From: Amylibacter sp. SFDW26
GTDB taxonomy: Bacteria; Pseudomonadota; Alphaproteobacteria; Rhodobacterales; Rhodobacteraceae
DNA length: 64,000 nt
Direction of reading: 5' to 3'
NCBI RefSeq assembly: GCF_009184395.1
Contig: NZ_WEIC01000001.1
Coordinates: forward strand, 1 to 64,000
The translations under genes and the position numbers were made by a program. Below the pieces are notes generated by a model, which made no database searches, was not told the origin of the DNA, and saw only the letters and a list, made by a program, of their open reading frames with translations. Shown one piece after another: positions 8,090 to 16,356 of this stretch; positions within the stretch are counted from its first letter, which is position 1, and each line of letters starts with the position of its first letter.

Positions 8090-8262
8090 TTTGTAAGCAG
8101 CAACTTGTTTTGACGGGTTCTTCGAAGAAAATATACCTGCGACCCGAAAACAAGGCGTGCCGTATTGGCGCGTCCAAGAATATCATCAACGTCAAAAGTT
8201 GGGATGTTTTCCAACTCTTCCTTTTGATATTCATCGAGTTCTATTGTCGCAAGCTTATCCAC
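8086..8262 (-). CDS. hemP: Hemin uptake protein HemP
   Basis: A 58-residue product starting with GTG (8262) ends in LVFGSQVYFLRRTRQNKLLLTK, the C-terminal signature of HemP (usually ...YxLRLTRxxKLILTK). The family is typically 50-70 residues and is linked to haem and iron uptake; the related HmuP acts as a co-activator of haem-uptake genes. The stop overlaps the next gene's start as ATGA. GTG is the only usable start codon in the frame after an upstream in-frame stop; a weak CGGA precedes it. The tail motif and gene context give good support despite the small size. Confidence 0.82.
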   Translation of the reverse strand: MDKLATIELDEYQKEELENIPTFDVDDILGRANTARLVFGSQVYFLRRTRQNKLLLTK

Positions 8263-8311
8263 GATATATCCGTATTGTTTAAATCTGACTAAAAGATTCG
8301 GGTATTGCTTA

Positions 8312-8331
8312 CTTCAATAGTTATAATGAAG
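8312..8331. promoter_or_regulatory. Inverted repeat in hemP promoter region
   Basis: Arms CTTCA and TGAAG flank ten AT-rich bases that include a TATAAC-like -10 on the minus strand. It lies 50 bp upstream of the hemP start and is a candidate operator for iron control of the hemP operon. No consensus match to a named regulator could be made by eye. Confidence 0.3.
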
Positions 8332-8375
8332 ATAAATGCAATACTTGACTTTTTTTATTGGATTTATGGTGGCAT

Positions 8376-8383
8376 GCTATAAT
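8376..8383 (+). promoter_or_regulatory. Possible extended -10 for the P450 gene
   Basis: TGCTATAAT gives a perfect -10 hexamer (8378-8383) with the TGn extension on the plus strand. A good -35 is not visible at 16-18 bp. Transcription from here would leave a leader of about 135 nt before the P450 ATG. Confidence 0.3.
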
Positions 8384-8525
8384 TAGATAATGCGACGAAT
8401 TTAATACAAGATAGGTATGAAAAAGCGTAATGATGTTTTCTTTAATAAATTAAGGCTTGTTCAACTGTTTGGGTTTGCGCGATACAAGTTTAGGATTTCA
8501 TTTTACAGCATGATTTTAAATAGGA

Positions 8526-9890
8526 ATGTTCAAAGTGGTTGACGTTATAAAAGTTTTTAATGGAGTTGCTACATTAGGTTCAATGAACCAAGCATTGCAA
8601 GATCCTTTGTCATTTTGGACCCCCGAAATGCGCCAAAATGACATCGCTGTTTTTAAATTTATGGGGCGTCGATTTGTAGTTGTTTTCACCCCGGATTTGG
8701 CTGCTCAAGTTCTACAAGATAAGGATAATCGATTTGGGCGGTCTGAAATCGCCAACCGAATGCTTGTTCCTGCTATGGGTGAAGGGTTGTTGACCTTGCA
8801 TGGTGATCAATGGAAGCAACATCGTAAAGTTGTTGCGCGGGCATTTCGTCATGAAGCACTTTGCGAATTGATTCCAGGAATACACCAGTCGGCTACGGAT
8901 CTCGTAAAACGACTGAATATGGCGGATGGGAAAGATGTCGATATCTTACCTGAAATGATGCACACCACTTTTGAGATCATTCAAGGGATGTTATTTGGTA
9001 AGGCCATAGTTCATTATGATCAGGACGAGGTATTAAATGATGTGTCGTCATATCTTGGAACATTGGGATTGCTCAATATCTTTGATTTTATGCCCGTTGT
9101 CAGTTTGTTTGCTGGCATACGGCATATGAAGGGTTATGCTGCCGCACGACGTTTTCGAAACCTTACACAAGATGCCGTTGACGTGATCCGAGCGCAGCCT
9201 GTGCAGGAACGTGAGCCGACACTTGCCTCTATGTTAATCGAGGCACAGGAAGATGGGTTTGAAAACCACCACATCATCGACAATATCGTAACTTTTGTTG
9301 GAGCTGGTCATGAAACGACATCTCTAGCATTAAGCTGGGTTCTACATTTGCTTTTAGAACGGCCAGAAACTTGGGCCGCTCTGCAAGACGAAGTAGAGGC
9401 CATTCCATCTGAGCAACGTGGAACCGTTGATAGTTTAAAACAACTTGATTTGCATGAGCGTGTGATCAAAGAAGCCATGCGACTTTACCCTCCTGTACCG
9501 CAAGTTGGCCGGACAGTAACAGATGCTTGTTGTTTGGGTGGTGTAGCGGTCTTACCTGGAGATCACATAACCGTTGCGATTGAGCCGATCCATCAGGACC
9601 CAAAGTATTGGGATAAACCTGATCAATTTAACCCAGATCGATTTTTGCAGGGTGCTGAAGGATGCCATCATCGTTATCAATTTTTACCATTTGGAGGCGG
9701 GCAACATACATGCGTAGGTATGCGACTTGCTTTGTGGGAAGCGCAAATAATATTATCAGGGTTGGTCGCAAATTTTGATCTTGCCTTACCTAAAAATCCA
9801 GTTCTAGTGGAAAAATCTGTGAGAGTTACTATGCGCCCAAGTCATGGGTTGCCACTTCGATTTATTCCGAAGAAACAACAGGCAACTTAA
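8526..9890 (+). CDS. Cytochrome P450 monooxygenase
   Basis: The 454-residue product shows the P450 fold markers in order: I-helix AGHETTS near residue 260, ExxR as EAMR near 316 in KEAMRLYPPVPQVGR, and the haem-thiolate loop FGGGQHTCVG with the ligand Cys near 396. P450s insert one oxygen atom from O2 using electrons from a ferredoxin or reductase. No redox partner gene is adjacent. The class resembles the long-chain/terpenoid-oxidising bacterial P450s rather than fatty-acid CYP152s, but the substrate cannot be read. Start ATG 8526 is uncertain: the ribosome site is weak, and ATG 8583 (MNQALQDP) is an alternative. Confidence 0.9.
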   Translation: MFKVVDVIKVFNGVATLGSMNQALQDPLSFWTPEMRQNDIAVFKFMGRRFVVVFTPDLAAQVLQDKDNRFGRSEIANRMLVPAMGEGLLTLHGDQWKQHRKVVARAFRHEALCELIPGIHQSATDLVKRLNMADGKDVDILPEMMHTTFEIIQGMLFGKAIVHYDQDEVLNDVSSYLGTLGLLNIFDFMPVVSLFAGIRHMKGYAAARRFRNLTQDAVDVIRAQPVQEREPTLASMLIEAQEDGFENHHIIDNIVTFVGAGHETTSLALSWVLHLLLERPETWAALQDEVEAIPSEQRGTVDSLKQLDLHERVIKEAMRLYPPVPQVGRTVTDACCLGGVAVLPGDHITVAIEPIHQDPKYWDKPDQFNPDRFLQGAEGCHHRYQFLPFGGGQHTCVGMRLALWEAQIILSGLVANFDLALPKNPVLVEKSVRVTMRPSHGLPLRFIPKKQQAT

Positions 9891-10248
9891 TAGGGCAAGT
9901 TTTAGAGCGTCGAATTTTACAACCACGTCTAAAGTCAAATTTACTCGGACTGGATTTGTGTCTCAAATAGATCGCATTCAACTTGATTTTTATATTGTTA
10001 TTTTCGAAGTGCGTTATTGCCCCGCGAGGTCTCTGTTATTGGTTTGTCAAAAATGAATTTTGGTTAGTGATTTGATCTTATTGAATATTTATGAGTGCGC
10101 GTTCCATGATTTTGGTATACGGTCATATACCGTTTTAATTTAAATATAAAACATCTGTTATTATTAGACAAATATAGTTTGATATGTTTTTGTGCGAAGA
10201 ATCAGCGCCTAAGCTGATCGCTTTCATAATTTATAAGGATAAACGCGC
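9891..10248. other. 358-bp intergenic region before glutamate dehydrogenase
   Basis: No coding potential is convincing here; the open frame at 9844-10056 runs out of the P450 gene in another frame and lacks a start signal. The useful content is the overlapping inverted repeats at 10114-10133 and the AT-rich promoter region that follows, leading to an AAGGAT ribosome site before the gdh ATG. Confidence 0.5.
10114..10133. promoter_or_regulatory. Overlapping inverted repeats upstream of gdh
   Basis: GGTATA-N6-TATACC (10114-10131) overlaps ACGGT-N5-ACCGT (10119-10133), both with perfect arms. The first resembles GTATAC-type sites used by GntR-family regulators. It lies 116 bp upstream of the glutamate dehydrogenase start. 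The regulator is unknown; the neighbouring RpiR gene is one candidate. Confidence 0.45.
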
Positions 10249-11664
10249 ATGGCACGTGTACAAGAACCCTCGTTTCGTAAATCAGTTGATATGATGTTTG
10301 AAAAAGCAGTTTCTTTGATGGATTTATCTCCTGGGTTAAGGGAAAAAATCCGCGTATGTAACTCTACATATACAGTTCGATTTGGTGTAAAATTACGTGG
10401 TGATATCCATACATTTACGGGGTATCGCTCTGTGCATTCTGAGCACAAAGAACCTGTAAAAGGTGGCATTCGCTTTGCAACATCTGTGAACCAAGATGAG
10501 GTAGAAGCTTTAGCAGCTTTGATGACCTATAAATGCGCATTGGTAGAGGCACCATTTGGTGGTTCAAAAGGTGGTTTACACATTGACCCAACGCAATGGG
10601 AAGAAGATGAGATGGAACGTATCACGCGCCGTTTTGCATATGAACTTATGAAGCGTGACTTGATTCATCCCTCTCAAAATGTTCCTGCACCCGACATGGG
10701 AACTGGTGAGCGAGAAATGGCCTGGATTGCAGATCAATTTCGTCGCATGAATACCACGGAATTAAATTCCGAAGCTTGTGTTACTGGTAAGCCATTGAAC
10801 AAAGGTGGTATTGCTGGTCGCGTCGAAGCGACAGGTCGGGGTGTGCAATATGGTTTGCAAGAGTTTTTTCGTCATCCAGATGACATTAAAGCGGCAAATA
10901 TGTCAGGTACGCTTGATGGTAAACGTGTGGTTGTTCAAGGGTTTGGTAACGTGGGGTATCATGCCGCAAAATTCTTGGCCGAAGAAGATGGTGCATTGAT
11001 TACGGCCGTTATCGAGCGCGACGGGGCAGTTATTAATGATAAAGGAATAGACGTTGAAGAGCTTGTTGCACATATGCGGGCAACAGGTGGTGTGAAAAAC
11101 TTCCCCGGCTGCGAATATGTTGAGAACGGTTCCGCAGTATTAGAAAAAGATTGCGATATTTTGATCCCTGCGGCTATGGAAGGTGTGATCAATCTGTCAA
11201 ATGCCGAACGTATTTCAACACGTTTAATTATTGAGGCTGCGAATGGTCCAGTAACGGCAGGTGCTGATGATGTTTTGCGCGAAGCAGGTGTTGTCATTAT
11301 TCCAGATATGTACGCAAATGCGGGTGGTGTGACGGTTTCTTATTTTGAATGGGTGAAAAACCTAAGCCATATCCGCTTTGGTCGTATGCAACGTCGTCAA
11401 CAAGAGGGCAGTAATATTTTGCTGGTTAAAGAGATGGAACGCTTAGTTGGTAAACCCGTTTCAGAGGAGTTCAAAGCGAAGTTTTTCCAAGGTGCAGGCG
11501 AATTGGAACTGGTGCGTTCTGGGTTGGAAGATACGATGCGCACGTCTTATCAATCTATGCAATCTGTTTGGCATTCCCGCAATGATGTAGATAGTCTGCG
11601 CACAGCGGCATATCTGGTGTCTTTGGACCGTATTGCTGGCAGTTATAAAGCGTTAGGTTTGTAA
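10249..11664 (+). CDS. Glu/Leu/Phe/Val-family dehydrogenase (glutamate dehydrogenase)
   Basis: The 471-residue product has the family's substrate-binding KGGIRFA and PFGGSKGGL motifs, the NVPAPDMGTGEREMAWIAD catalytic-region signature, and a Rossmann domain with VQGFGNVGYHAAKFL. It interconverts glutamate and 2-oxoglutarate plus ammonia with NAD(P). Length and motifs fit the roughly 450-480-residue bacterial NAD-type enzymes. A strong AAGGAT ribosome site precedes ATG 10249. It converges with the RpiR gene, with 2 bp between the stops. An amino-acid dehydrogenase of slightly different specificity is the main alternative. Confidence 0.92.
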   Translation: MARVQEPSFRKSVDMMFEKAVSLMDLSPGLREKIRVCNSTYTVRFGVKLRGDIHTFTGYRSVHSEHKEPVKGGIRFATSVNQDEVEALAALMTYKCALVEAPFGGSKGGLHIDPTQWEEDEMERITRRFAYELMKRDLIHPSQNVPAPDMGTGEREMAWIADQFRRMNTTELNSEACVTGKPLNKGGIAGRVEATGRGVQYGLQEFFRHPDDIKAANMSGTLDGKRVVVQGFGNVGYHAAKFLAEEDGALITAVIERDGAVINDKGIDVEELVAHMRATGGVKNFPGCEYVENGSAVLEKDCDILIPAAMEGVINLSNAERISTRLIIEAANGPVTAGADDVLREAGVVIIPDMYANAGGVTVSYFEWVKNLSHIRFGRMQRRQQEGSNILLVKEMERLVGKPVSEEFKAKFFQGAGELELVRSGLEDTMRTSYQSMQSVWHSRNDVDSLRTAAYLVSLDRIAGSYKALGL

Positions 11665-11666
11665 CT

Positions 11667-12542
11667 TTAGAATGGCGAGGAGCCATCCATCCGAGCTTTT
11701 AGATCTTGGTAGGATTTGATATTTTGGGCGGCGGTTTCGCCGCCCTCTATTACAAGCAGATGTAATAAGCTCTCGAGGATTGCAAGTACGCCAAGATAGC
11801 ATGCGAATTCATGTGGGCTATCCATTTCAGCCGTTAGTACAGCATCTGGTTTCAATTCTGACAATGGAAGCTGAGAGTCTGTTATAACCAGTAATTTCAT
11901 ACCTTTTTTACGTGCGAACTTACAGGCATTAACCGTAATCTGGCTATATGGCATGACAGTTATTGCCAAAAGAATGTCTTGATCATTGGCAAAGTTTAGA
12001 TCGTCAATTGGGTTCGCCATGTCACGTGGAATGAATTGTACATTTGGCAAAACTAATCTTGCGACATGCTGAAAATAATAAGCTAGAGCATAGCTTGCAC
12101 GCGTTGCTGTAACATAAACGGTTCGCGCGTTCGTTAGTTCTGTAATAAAAGTTTCTGCGCGTTCTGGCGTCATTAATCGTAAACTATTACTTAATATCGA
12201 TATTGAATTTTCAGCGGAACGGGCGAGGATTGAACCTGTTTCACCTTGTTCTGGAAGTTTGTCCAGCCAGTCTGAGGATATGTTAGTGGATGAGGCTGTG
12301 CGCAAAGCCTTCTTAAATGGATCTCTGAACTCTTCGAAGCCTTCGAAATTTAATTCGCGGGCAAGTCTGACTAGCGAATATGTGCTAACGCCAGATTTTT
12401 CTGCTGTCATTCTTATGGGATCAATACCAAAGTCTGTTGGATTATCGATTATATATTTTGCGGCGCGCTGTAATGTTGGCGCGAGTTTGCTGTAGTTTTG
12501 CTGCATTTTCTTAAGCAGCTGATTTAAATGCGTTGTTCCCAT
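11667..12542 (-). CDS. MurR/RpiR family transcriptional regulator
   Basis: The 291-residue product has the N-terminal HTH_6 domain (residues about 10-80, with PIRMTAEKSGVSTYSLVRLAREL as the helix-turn-helix) and a C-terminal SIS sugar-isomerase domain (about 120-260, with TVYVTATRASYALAYYFQHVARL). RpiR regulators sense phosphosugars or related metabolites. ATG 12542 is the plausible start. It is convergent with the glutamate dehydrogenase and divergent from the GST operon; the target genes are not evident. Confidence 0.9.
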   Translation of the reverse strand: MGTTHLNQLLKKMQQNYSKLAPTLQRAAKYIIDNPTDFGIDPIRMTAEKSGVSTYSLVRLARELNFEGFEEFRDPFKKALRTASSTNISSDWLDKLPEQGETGSILARSAENSISILSNSLRLMTPERAETFITELTNARTVYVTATRASYALAYYFQHVARLVLPNVQFIPRDMANPIDDLNFANDQDILLAITVMPYSQITVNACKFARKKGMKLLVITDSQLPLSELKPDAVLTAEMDSPHEFACYLGVLAILESLLHLLVIEGGETAAQNIKSYQDLKARMDGSSPF

Positions 12543-12644
12543 ATAAAAGGTCTTAGTCTGTAATTGACTGATTTTCTAGTGTAGTTTCGTATTCCTAAAA
12601 TTCGATAAGCTCATCACAGGGTTGTTAAGTCAGAAAATTAGGGG

Positions 12645-12672
12645 TTGATATTTGCCTACCAACTAGTAGGTT
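12645..12672 (+). promoter_or_regulatory. Promoter of the GST operon with embedded TetR-type operator
   Basis: TTGATA (12645-12650) and TAGGTT (12667-12672) form a possible -35/-10 pair with 16 bp spacing. Between and across them lies ACCAACTAGTAGGT (12658-12671), palindromic at 12 of 14 positions and centred on CTAG; the overlapping CCTAC-N6-GTAGG is perfect. Repressor binding here would block the promoter. The TetR encoded as last gene of the operon is the natural candidate. Confidence 0.55.
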
Positions 12673-12706
12673 GCGGGGAAATATACATACCTAAATGGAG
12701 AAAACT

Positions 12707-13327
12707 ATGAAGATTTATGATGTAGAGGCATTCCCAAACCCAGCACGTGTACGCATTGCTTTGGCTGAAAAGGGTGCAACAGACCAAGTAGAGTTTATTG
12801 ATGTAGATGTGATGGGCGGTGAACATCGTTCAAAAGAATTCTGTGCAAAAAACCCTGATGCATCAGTTCCATGTTTGGAGCTTGAAGATGGTACATATCT
12901 ATCACAATGTACAGCAATCACCGAGTATATTGATGGTCAATTCGAGGGTGTTTCTTTGTGTGGTAATACCCCAATAGAACGCGCTGTTGTGCATATGATG
13001 AACCGTCGTGCAGAAGCGAATTTATTGGATGCAGTTGGGGCGTATTTTCACCACGCAACAGCTGGTCTTGGCCCAGATTTAGAAACAAATCAGAATAAAG
13101 AATGGGGTTTGACACAACGTGAAAACGCAACTTCGACAATGAAATACCTAGACGGTGTACTTGCAAACAATGCATACTTGGCGGGTGATAATTTCTCTAT
13201 GGCTGATATCACAGCCTTTGCTGGTTTGGCTTTTGCAGATTTCGCTGAAGTGGAAGTGCCTGAATCGTTGAAAAACTTGTCAGCATGGCGCGCGAAAGTT
13301 GCAGCACGTCCAAGCATTGCAGGATAA
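12707..13327 (+). CDS. Glutathione S-transferase family protein
   Basis: The 206-residue product has the N-terminal thioredoxin-like GST domain (MKIYDVEAFPNPARVRIALAEKG, then DASVPCLELEDGTYLSQCTAITEYI with the SxxI-type glutathione site) and a helical C-terminal domain with the conserved N-capping box region NFSMADITAFAGL. ATG 12707 is chosen because GGAG lies 6 nt upstream; the earlier ATG 12695 overlaps that site. It is the first gene of a five-gene operon (GST, cupin, SDR, flavin oxidase, TetR), which suggests handling of a reactive or electrophilic compound. Confidence 0.9.
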   Translation: MKIYDVEAFPNPARVRIALAEKGATDQVEFIDVDVMGGEHRSKEFCAKNPDASVPCLELEDGTYLSQCTAITEYIDGQFEGVSLCGNTPIERAVVHMMNRRAEANLLDAVGAYFHHATAGLGPDLETNQNKEWGLTQRENATSTMKYLDGVLANNAYLAGDNFSMADITAFAGLAFADFAEVEVPESLKNLSAWRAKVAARPSIAG

Positions 13328-13337
13328 GGAGCGGAAA

Positions 13338-14015
13338 ATGAACTTGAATGCAGACTTTGACAGTCGTGTCTTGATCCATTCGGATGAGGTGGAGTGGTTA
13401 GCTTCACCCATGCCAGGTGTGGATAGACGTATGTTGGACCGTATCGGTGATGAAGTTGCGCGAGCTTCGACTATCGTACGTTATGCACCAAACAGTAAGT
13501 TTTCCGCGCATACGCATACGGGTGGCGAAGAATTTATCGTTCTAGAAGGTGTCTTCCAAGATGAACATGGCGATTTTCCAGTGGGCAGTTACATCCGTAA
13601 TCCGCCAACATCTAGCCATACACCTGGCTCTGATGAGGGCTGTGTGATTTTCGTGAAACTTTGGCAATTCGACATGGATGACCGCACGCAGATCATGATC
13701 GACATGAACAAAAACACATCTGTTGATGCCTCTGGTCGCGATGGTGTGTCTGTTATGCCTTTGTTTGCGGATGAAGATGAAACTGTTGTTATGGAAACAT
13801 GGGATGCTGGCGCATCAGTAGATATGGATTTGCCAAAAGGTGGAGAGTTTCTTGTCCTGGATGGTGGTTTTAATGATGGAACAGACGATTTACGCAAACA
13901 TTCGTGGTTGCGTTTGCCTGTCGGTGCAAAACTATCAGCGGTAGCTGGTGATCAAGGGGCGAAAGTCTGGATCAAGACGGGGCATTTGCCATTGGCAAAA
14001 GCGCCAGCGGTATAA
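13338..14015 (+). CDS. ChrR-like double-cupin protein
   Basis: The 225-residue product resembles the C-terminal cupin of the anti-sigma factor ChrR: APNSKFSAHTHTGGEEFIVLEGVFQDEHGDFPVGSYIRNPPTSSH-type metal-binding cupin motifs (His-X-His, Glu, later His), followed by a second, weaker cupin (residues about 130-215). It lacks the N-terminal zinc-binding anti-sigma domain, so it is unlikely to be an anti-sigma factor itself. Start ATG 13338 has GGAG upstream and lies 10 bp after the GST stop. The likely role is metal-dependent sensing or chemistry on oxidised compounds. Confidence 0.8.
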   Translation: MNLNADFDSRVLIHSDEVEWLASPMPGVDRRMLDRIGDEVARASTIVRYAPNSKFSAHTHTGGEEFIVLEGVFQDEHGDFPVGSYIRNPPTSSHTPGSDEGCVIFVKLWQFDMDDRTQIMIDMNKNTSVDASGRDGVSVMPLFADEDETVVMETWDAGASVDMDLPKGGEFLVLDGGFNDGTDDLRKHSWLRLPVGAKLSAVAGDQGAKVWIKTGHLPLAKAPAV

Positions 14016-14017
14016 CC

Positions 14018-14698
14018 ATGGTACAGAAACAACTCGCATTGATTTCTGGTGCAGGGCAGGGCTTAGGCCAGGCCTTGCTTCGCAAGTTTGATGCCGAAGG
14101 TATGCAGGCTGTTGGATTGGTACGCACACCTGAGGCAGGTACTAAATTTGATGTCCGTAAGTGTGATGTCAGCGATGCTGATGCTGCTGGTAAAATGATT
14201 GCAGATTTGATCCAAGAATTTGGCCCGCCAAAGATTGTTGTCCATAATCCAGCGGATCTGGTGATTCAACCGTTCCTTGATACAACACAAGAAGATTTCG
14301 AGGCATGTTGGCGATCCATGGTGCAAAGTGCGGTGATACTAGGGCAATCAGTTTTACAGCCCATGGTGCGCGGCGGTGGCGGTTCCTTTATTGTATCTGG
14401 GGCAACTGCAAGCTTGCGTGGTGGTGCTAAGTTCGGTGCCTTTGCATCGGCTAAGTTTGCTTTGCGTGGGTTAACGCAATCGCTTGCGCGGGAATTTCAG
14501 CCTGCGGGTATTCATGTTGTGCATACGATTTTGGATGGGATTATTGATACGGACCGTAGCCGTGATTTACATAGTCTTGATCCTGCAAAGATGATGAAAT
14601 CCGAAGACCTTGCGGATGCCTATTGGTATCTTGCCAATCAACCCAAATCGACATGGTCGCATGAAGTGGATTTGCGTCCACAAACCGAAGGGTTTTAA
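14018..14698 (+). CDS. Short-chain dehydrogenase/reductase (SDR)
   Basis: The 226-residue product has a Rossmann N-terminus (LALISGAGQGLGQALLRKF, a TGxxxGxG variant) and an NAD(P) domain with VVHNPADLV. The catalytic region is atypical: the usual Ser-Tyr-x-x-x-Lys appears as SGATASLRGGAKFGAFASAKFALRG, in which the Tyr is replaced by Phe (FASAK). This resembles SDRs annotated as glucose/ribitol-type or oxidoreductases with altered active sites. It starts 2 bp after the cupin stop. The altered Tyr means that classical dehydrogenase activity is uncertain. Confidence 0.85.
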   Translation: MVQKQLALISGAGQGLGQALLRKFDAEGMQAVGLVRTPEAGTKFDVRKCDVSDADAAGKMIADLIQEFGPPKIVVHNPADLVIQPFLDTTQEDFEACWRSMVQSAVILGQSVLQPMVRGGGGSFIVSGATASLRGGAKFGAFASAKFALRGLTQSLAREFQPAGIHVVHTILDGIIDTDRSRDLHSLDPAKMMKSEDLADAYWYLANQPKSTWSHEVDLRPQTEGF

Positions 14699-14701
14699 TT
14701 T

Positions 14702-15772
14702 ATGGAACGCTCAACGGATGTGATCATCGTGGGCGGTGGTCTCTCTGGTCTTGCGCTTGCCGATCATTTGGAACAGGCAGGCATCGCTTATCTGATATTA
14801 GAAGCTCGCGATCGTTTGGGTGGCCGCATTAAGGTCGGTGAATATAACGACAGTTTTGTTGATCTTGGCCCATCATGGTTCTGGCCTGGGCAGTACCGTA
14901 TTGCGGATGCTGTAAAGCGATTTGGGTTGAAACAGTTCAATCAATATGCCGCTGGAACACTCAGCTTTGAAGATCAAAATGGAGAGGTTCACCGCAATAT
15001 GGGATATGCCTCTATGGAGGGGTCATATCGCGTGAAAGGTGGAATGACTTCTGTCATTAAAGCCTATGCAGGTGCTTTAGATGAAACCAAAATCATAACG
15101 GATGCCCCAGTGAAAACGGCACGTTTAACGAATGGTGTTGAAGTTGTTTTGGAAAATGGAACTGTAGTCAAAGGTCAAAAGCTTGTTTTGGCAATTCCAC
15201 CACGTGTTGCATCGAATATTGTTTATGAACCTGCACTGTCTGTTCCAGAAATTCAGGCACTGCAAGCTATTCCAACATGGATGGGCGGTCAGGCAAAATT
15301 TGTGGCGGTATATGATGAACCTTTTTGGCGCAAAGAAGGGTTGTCTGGTGATGCGATGAGCCGTCATGGGCCAATGGTCGAAATACATGATGCGTCGGAT
15401 ATGCAGACAGAAACGGGGGCGTTGTTTGGCTTTGTCGGCGTGCCTGTACATGTGCGCAAAGGGCATAACGAAGACGTGGCGCAAGCAGCGCTTCAGCAAT
15501 TGGGACGTTTGTTTGGGGAAAAAGCATTAAAGCCTGCCAAAGTCTTTTACCAAGATTGGGCAGAAGAACCTGAAACATCATCTGAGATGGATGCCAATCC
15601 TTTGGGTGGGCACCCAAGCTATGGTTTGCCTTATGCGCTGTCTAATTTATGGGATGGGCGGTTGATGCTGGGATCAACAGAAACAGCCAGCCAATTTGGT
15701 GGATTTATTGAAGGCGCATTAGAGCGGGCAGAACAACTTGCAAATGAAATCGTAGCAGATAGAAACGTATAA
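14702..15772 (+). CDS. Flavin-containing amine oxidase family protein
   Basis: The 356-residue product begins with an FAD-binding dinucleotide fold (VIIVGGGLSGLALADHLEQAG, then LILEARDRLGGRI, the amine-oxidase ExRxRxGGR signature). It ends with the FAD-contacting region GRLMLGSTETASQFGGFIEGALERAEQLANEI. Such enzymes oxidise amines, carotenoids or other hydrophobic substrates. It is rather short for the family. It lies 3 bp after the SDR stop and is co-transcribed with GST, cupin, SDR and TetR genes; the substrate is not evident. Confidence 0.88.
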   Translation: MERSTDVIIVGGGLSGLALADHLEQAGIAYLILEARDRLGGRIKVGEYNDSFVDLGPSWFWPGQYRIADAVKRFGLKQFNQYAAGTLSFEDQNGEVHRNMGYASMEGSYRVKGGMTSVIKAYAGALDETKIITDAPVKTARLTNGVEVVLENGTVVKGQKLVLAIPPRVASNIVYEPALSVPEIQALQAIPTWMGGQAKFVAVYDEPFWRKEGLSGDAMSRHGPMVEIHDASDMQTETGALFGFVGVPVHVRKGHNEDVAQAALQQLGRLFGEKALKPAKVFYQDWAEEPETSSEMDANPLGGHPSYGLPYALSNLWDGRLMLGSTETASQFGGFIEGALERAEQLANEIVADRNV

Positions 15773-15792
15773 AGGCTCTATTAAGGATCACC

Positions 15793-16356
15793 ATGGACAC
15801 CAAAACAGCACTTTTAGATGCCGCAGAACAAGCCGCGCGGGCAAATGGTCATGATGGGTTCAGCTATGGTGATCTGAGCAAGGTAATTGGTATCAGTAAA
15901 GCCAGTATCCACCATCATTTCCCATCTAAAGCGAACTTGATAGAGATGCTGATGGGGCGGTACCAAGCGACAGTTGCGGATGAATTCAGTACGATTGATG
16001 CCTTGGCACAAAATGCAGGGCAACGTTTGCGCGGGTTTATCAACACATACCGTACGGCATTGAATGGCGGCGATTCATTGTGCTTATGTGTTGCGCTTTC
16101 GGTAGGGCGCGATGGGTTGGAAGACACAGTTAAAGGGCAACTTCATGGGTTTCGTGAAATGTGCCTTGCATGGTTAGAAGGTGTTTTCGAAAGTGGTGCT
16201 GCTGATGGAACAATTGCAGGTGTAACTGAACCCAAAAACGAAGCGGCAACATGTCTTGCTATTGTTGAGGGTGCGCAACTTGCTGCACGTGCAGAACATA
16301 ATGAAACACGGTTTGAACAAGCTGTTGGTATGTTACTTGGGCGGATTGTTGATTAA
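15793..16356 (+). CDS. TetR/AcrR family transcriptional regulator
   Basis: The 187-residue product has a TetR DNA-binding domain at residues 1-50 (FSYGDLSKVIGISKASIHHHFPSKANLIEMLM) and a ligand-binding helical C-terminus. It is the last gene of the GST operon, starting 20 bp after the oxidase gene with AAGGAT upstream. The palindromic site at 12655-12671 in the operon promoter is its probable operator, giving autoregulation with induction by an unknown ligand. Confidence 0.9.
   Translation: MDTKTALLDAAEQAARANGHDGFSYGDLSKVIGISKASIHHHFPSKANLIEMLMGRYQATVADEFSTIDALAQNAGQRLRGFINTYRTALNGGDSLCLCVALSVGRDGLEDTVKGQLHGFREMCLAWLEGVFESGAADGTIAGVTEPKNEAATCLAIVEGAQLAARAEHNETRFEQAVGMLLGRIVD

Noticed and set aside
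8037-8292. Open frames of 65 and 106 codons overlapping hemP
   Set aside because: The 65-codon minus-strand frame (8037-8234) and the 106-codon plus-strand frame (7972-8292) lie in other frames over the hemP tail and the next gene; the HemP signature belongs to the GTG frame at 8086-8262.
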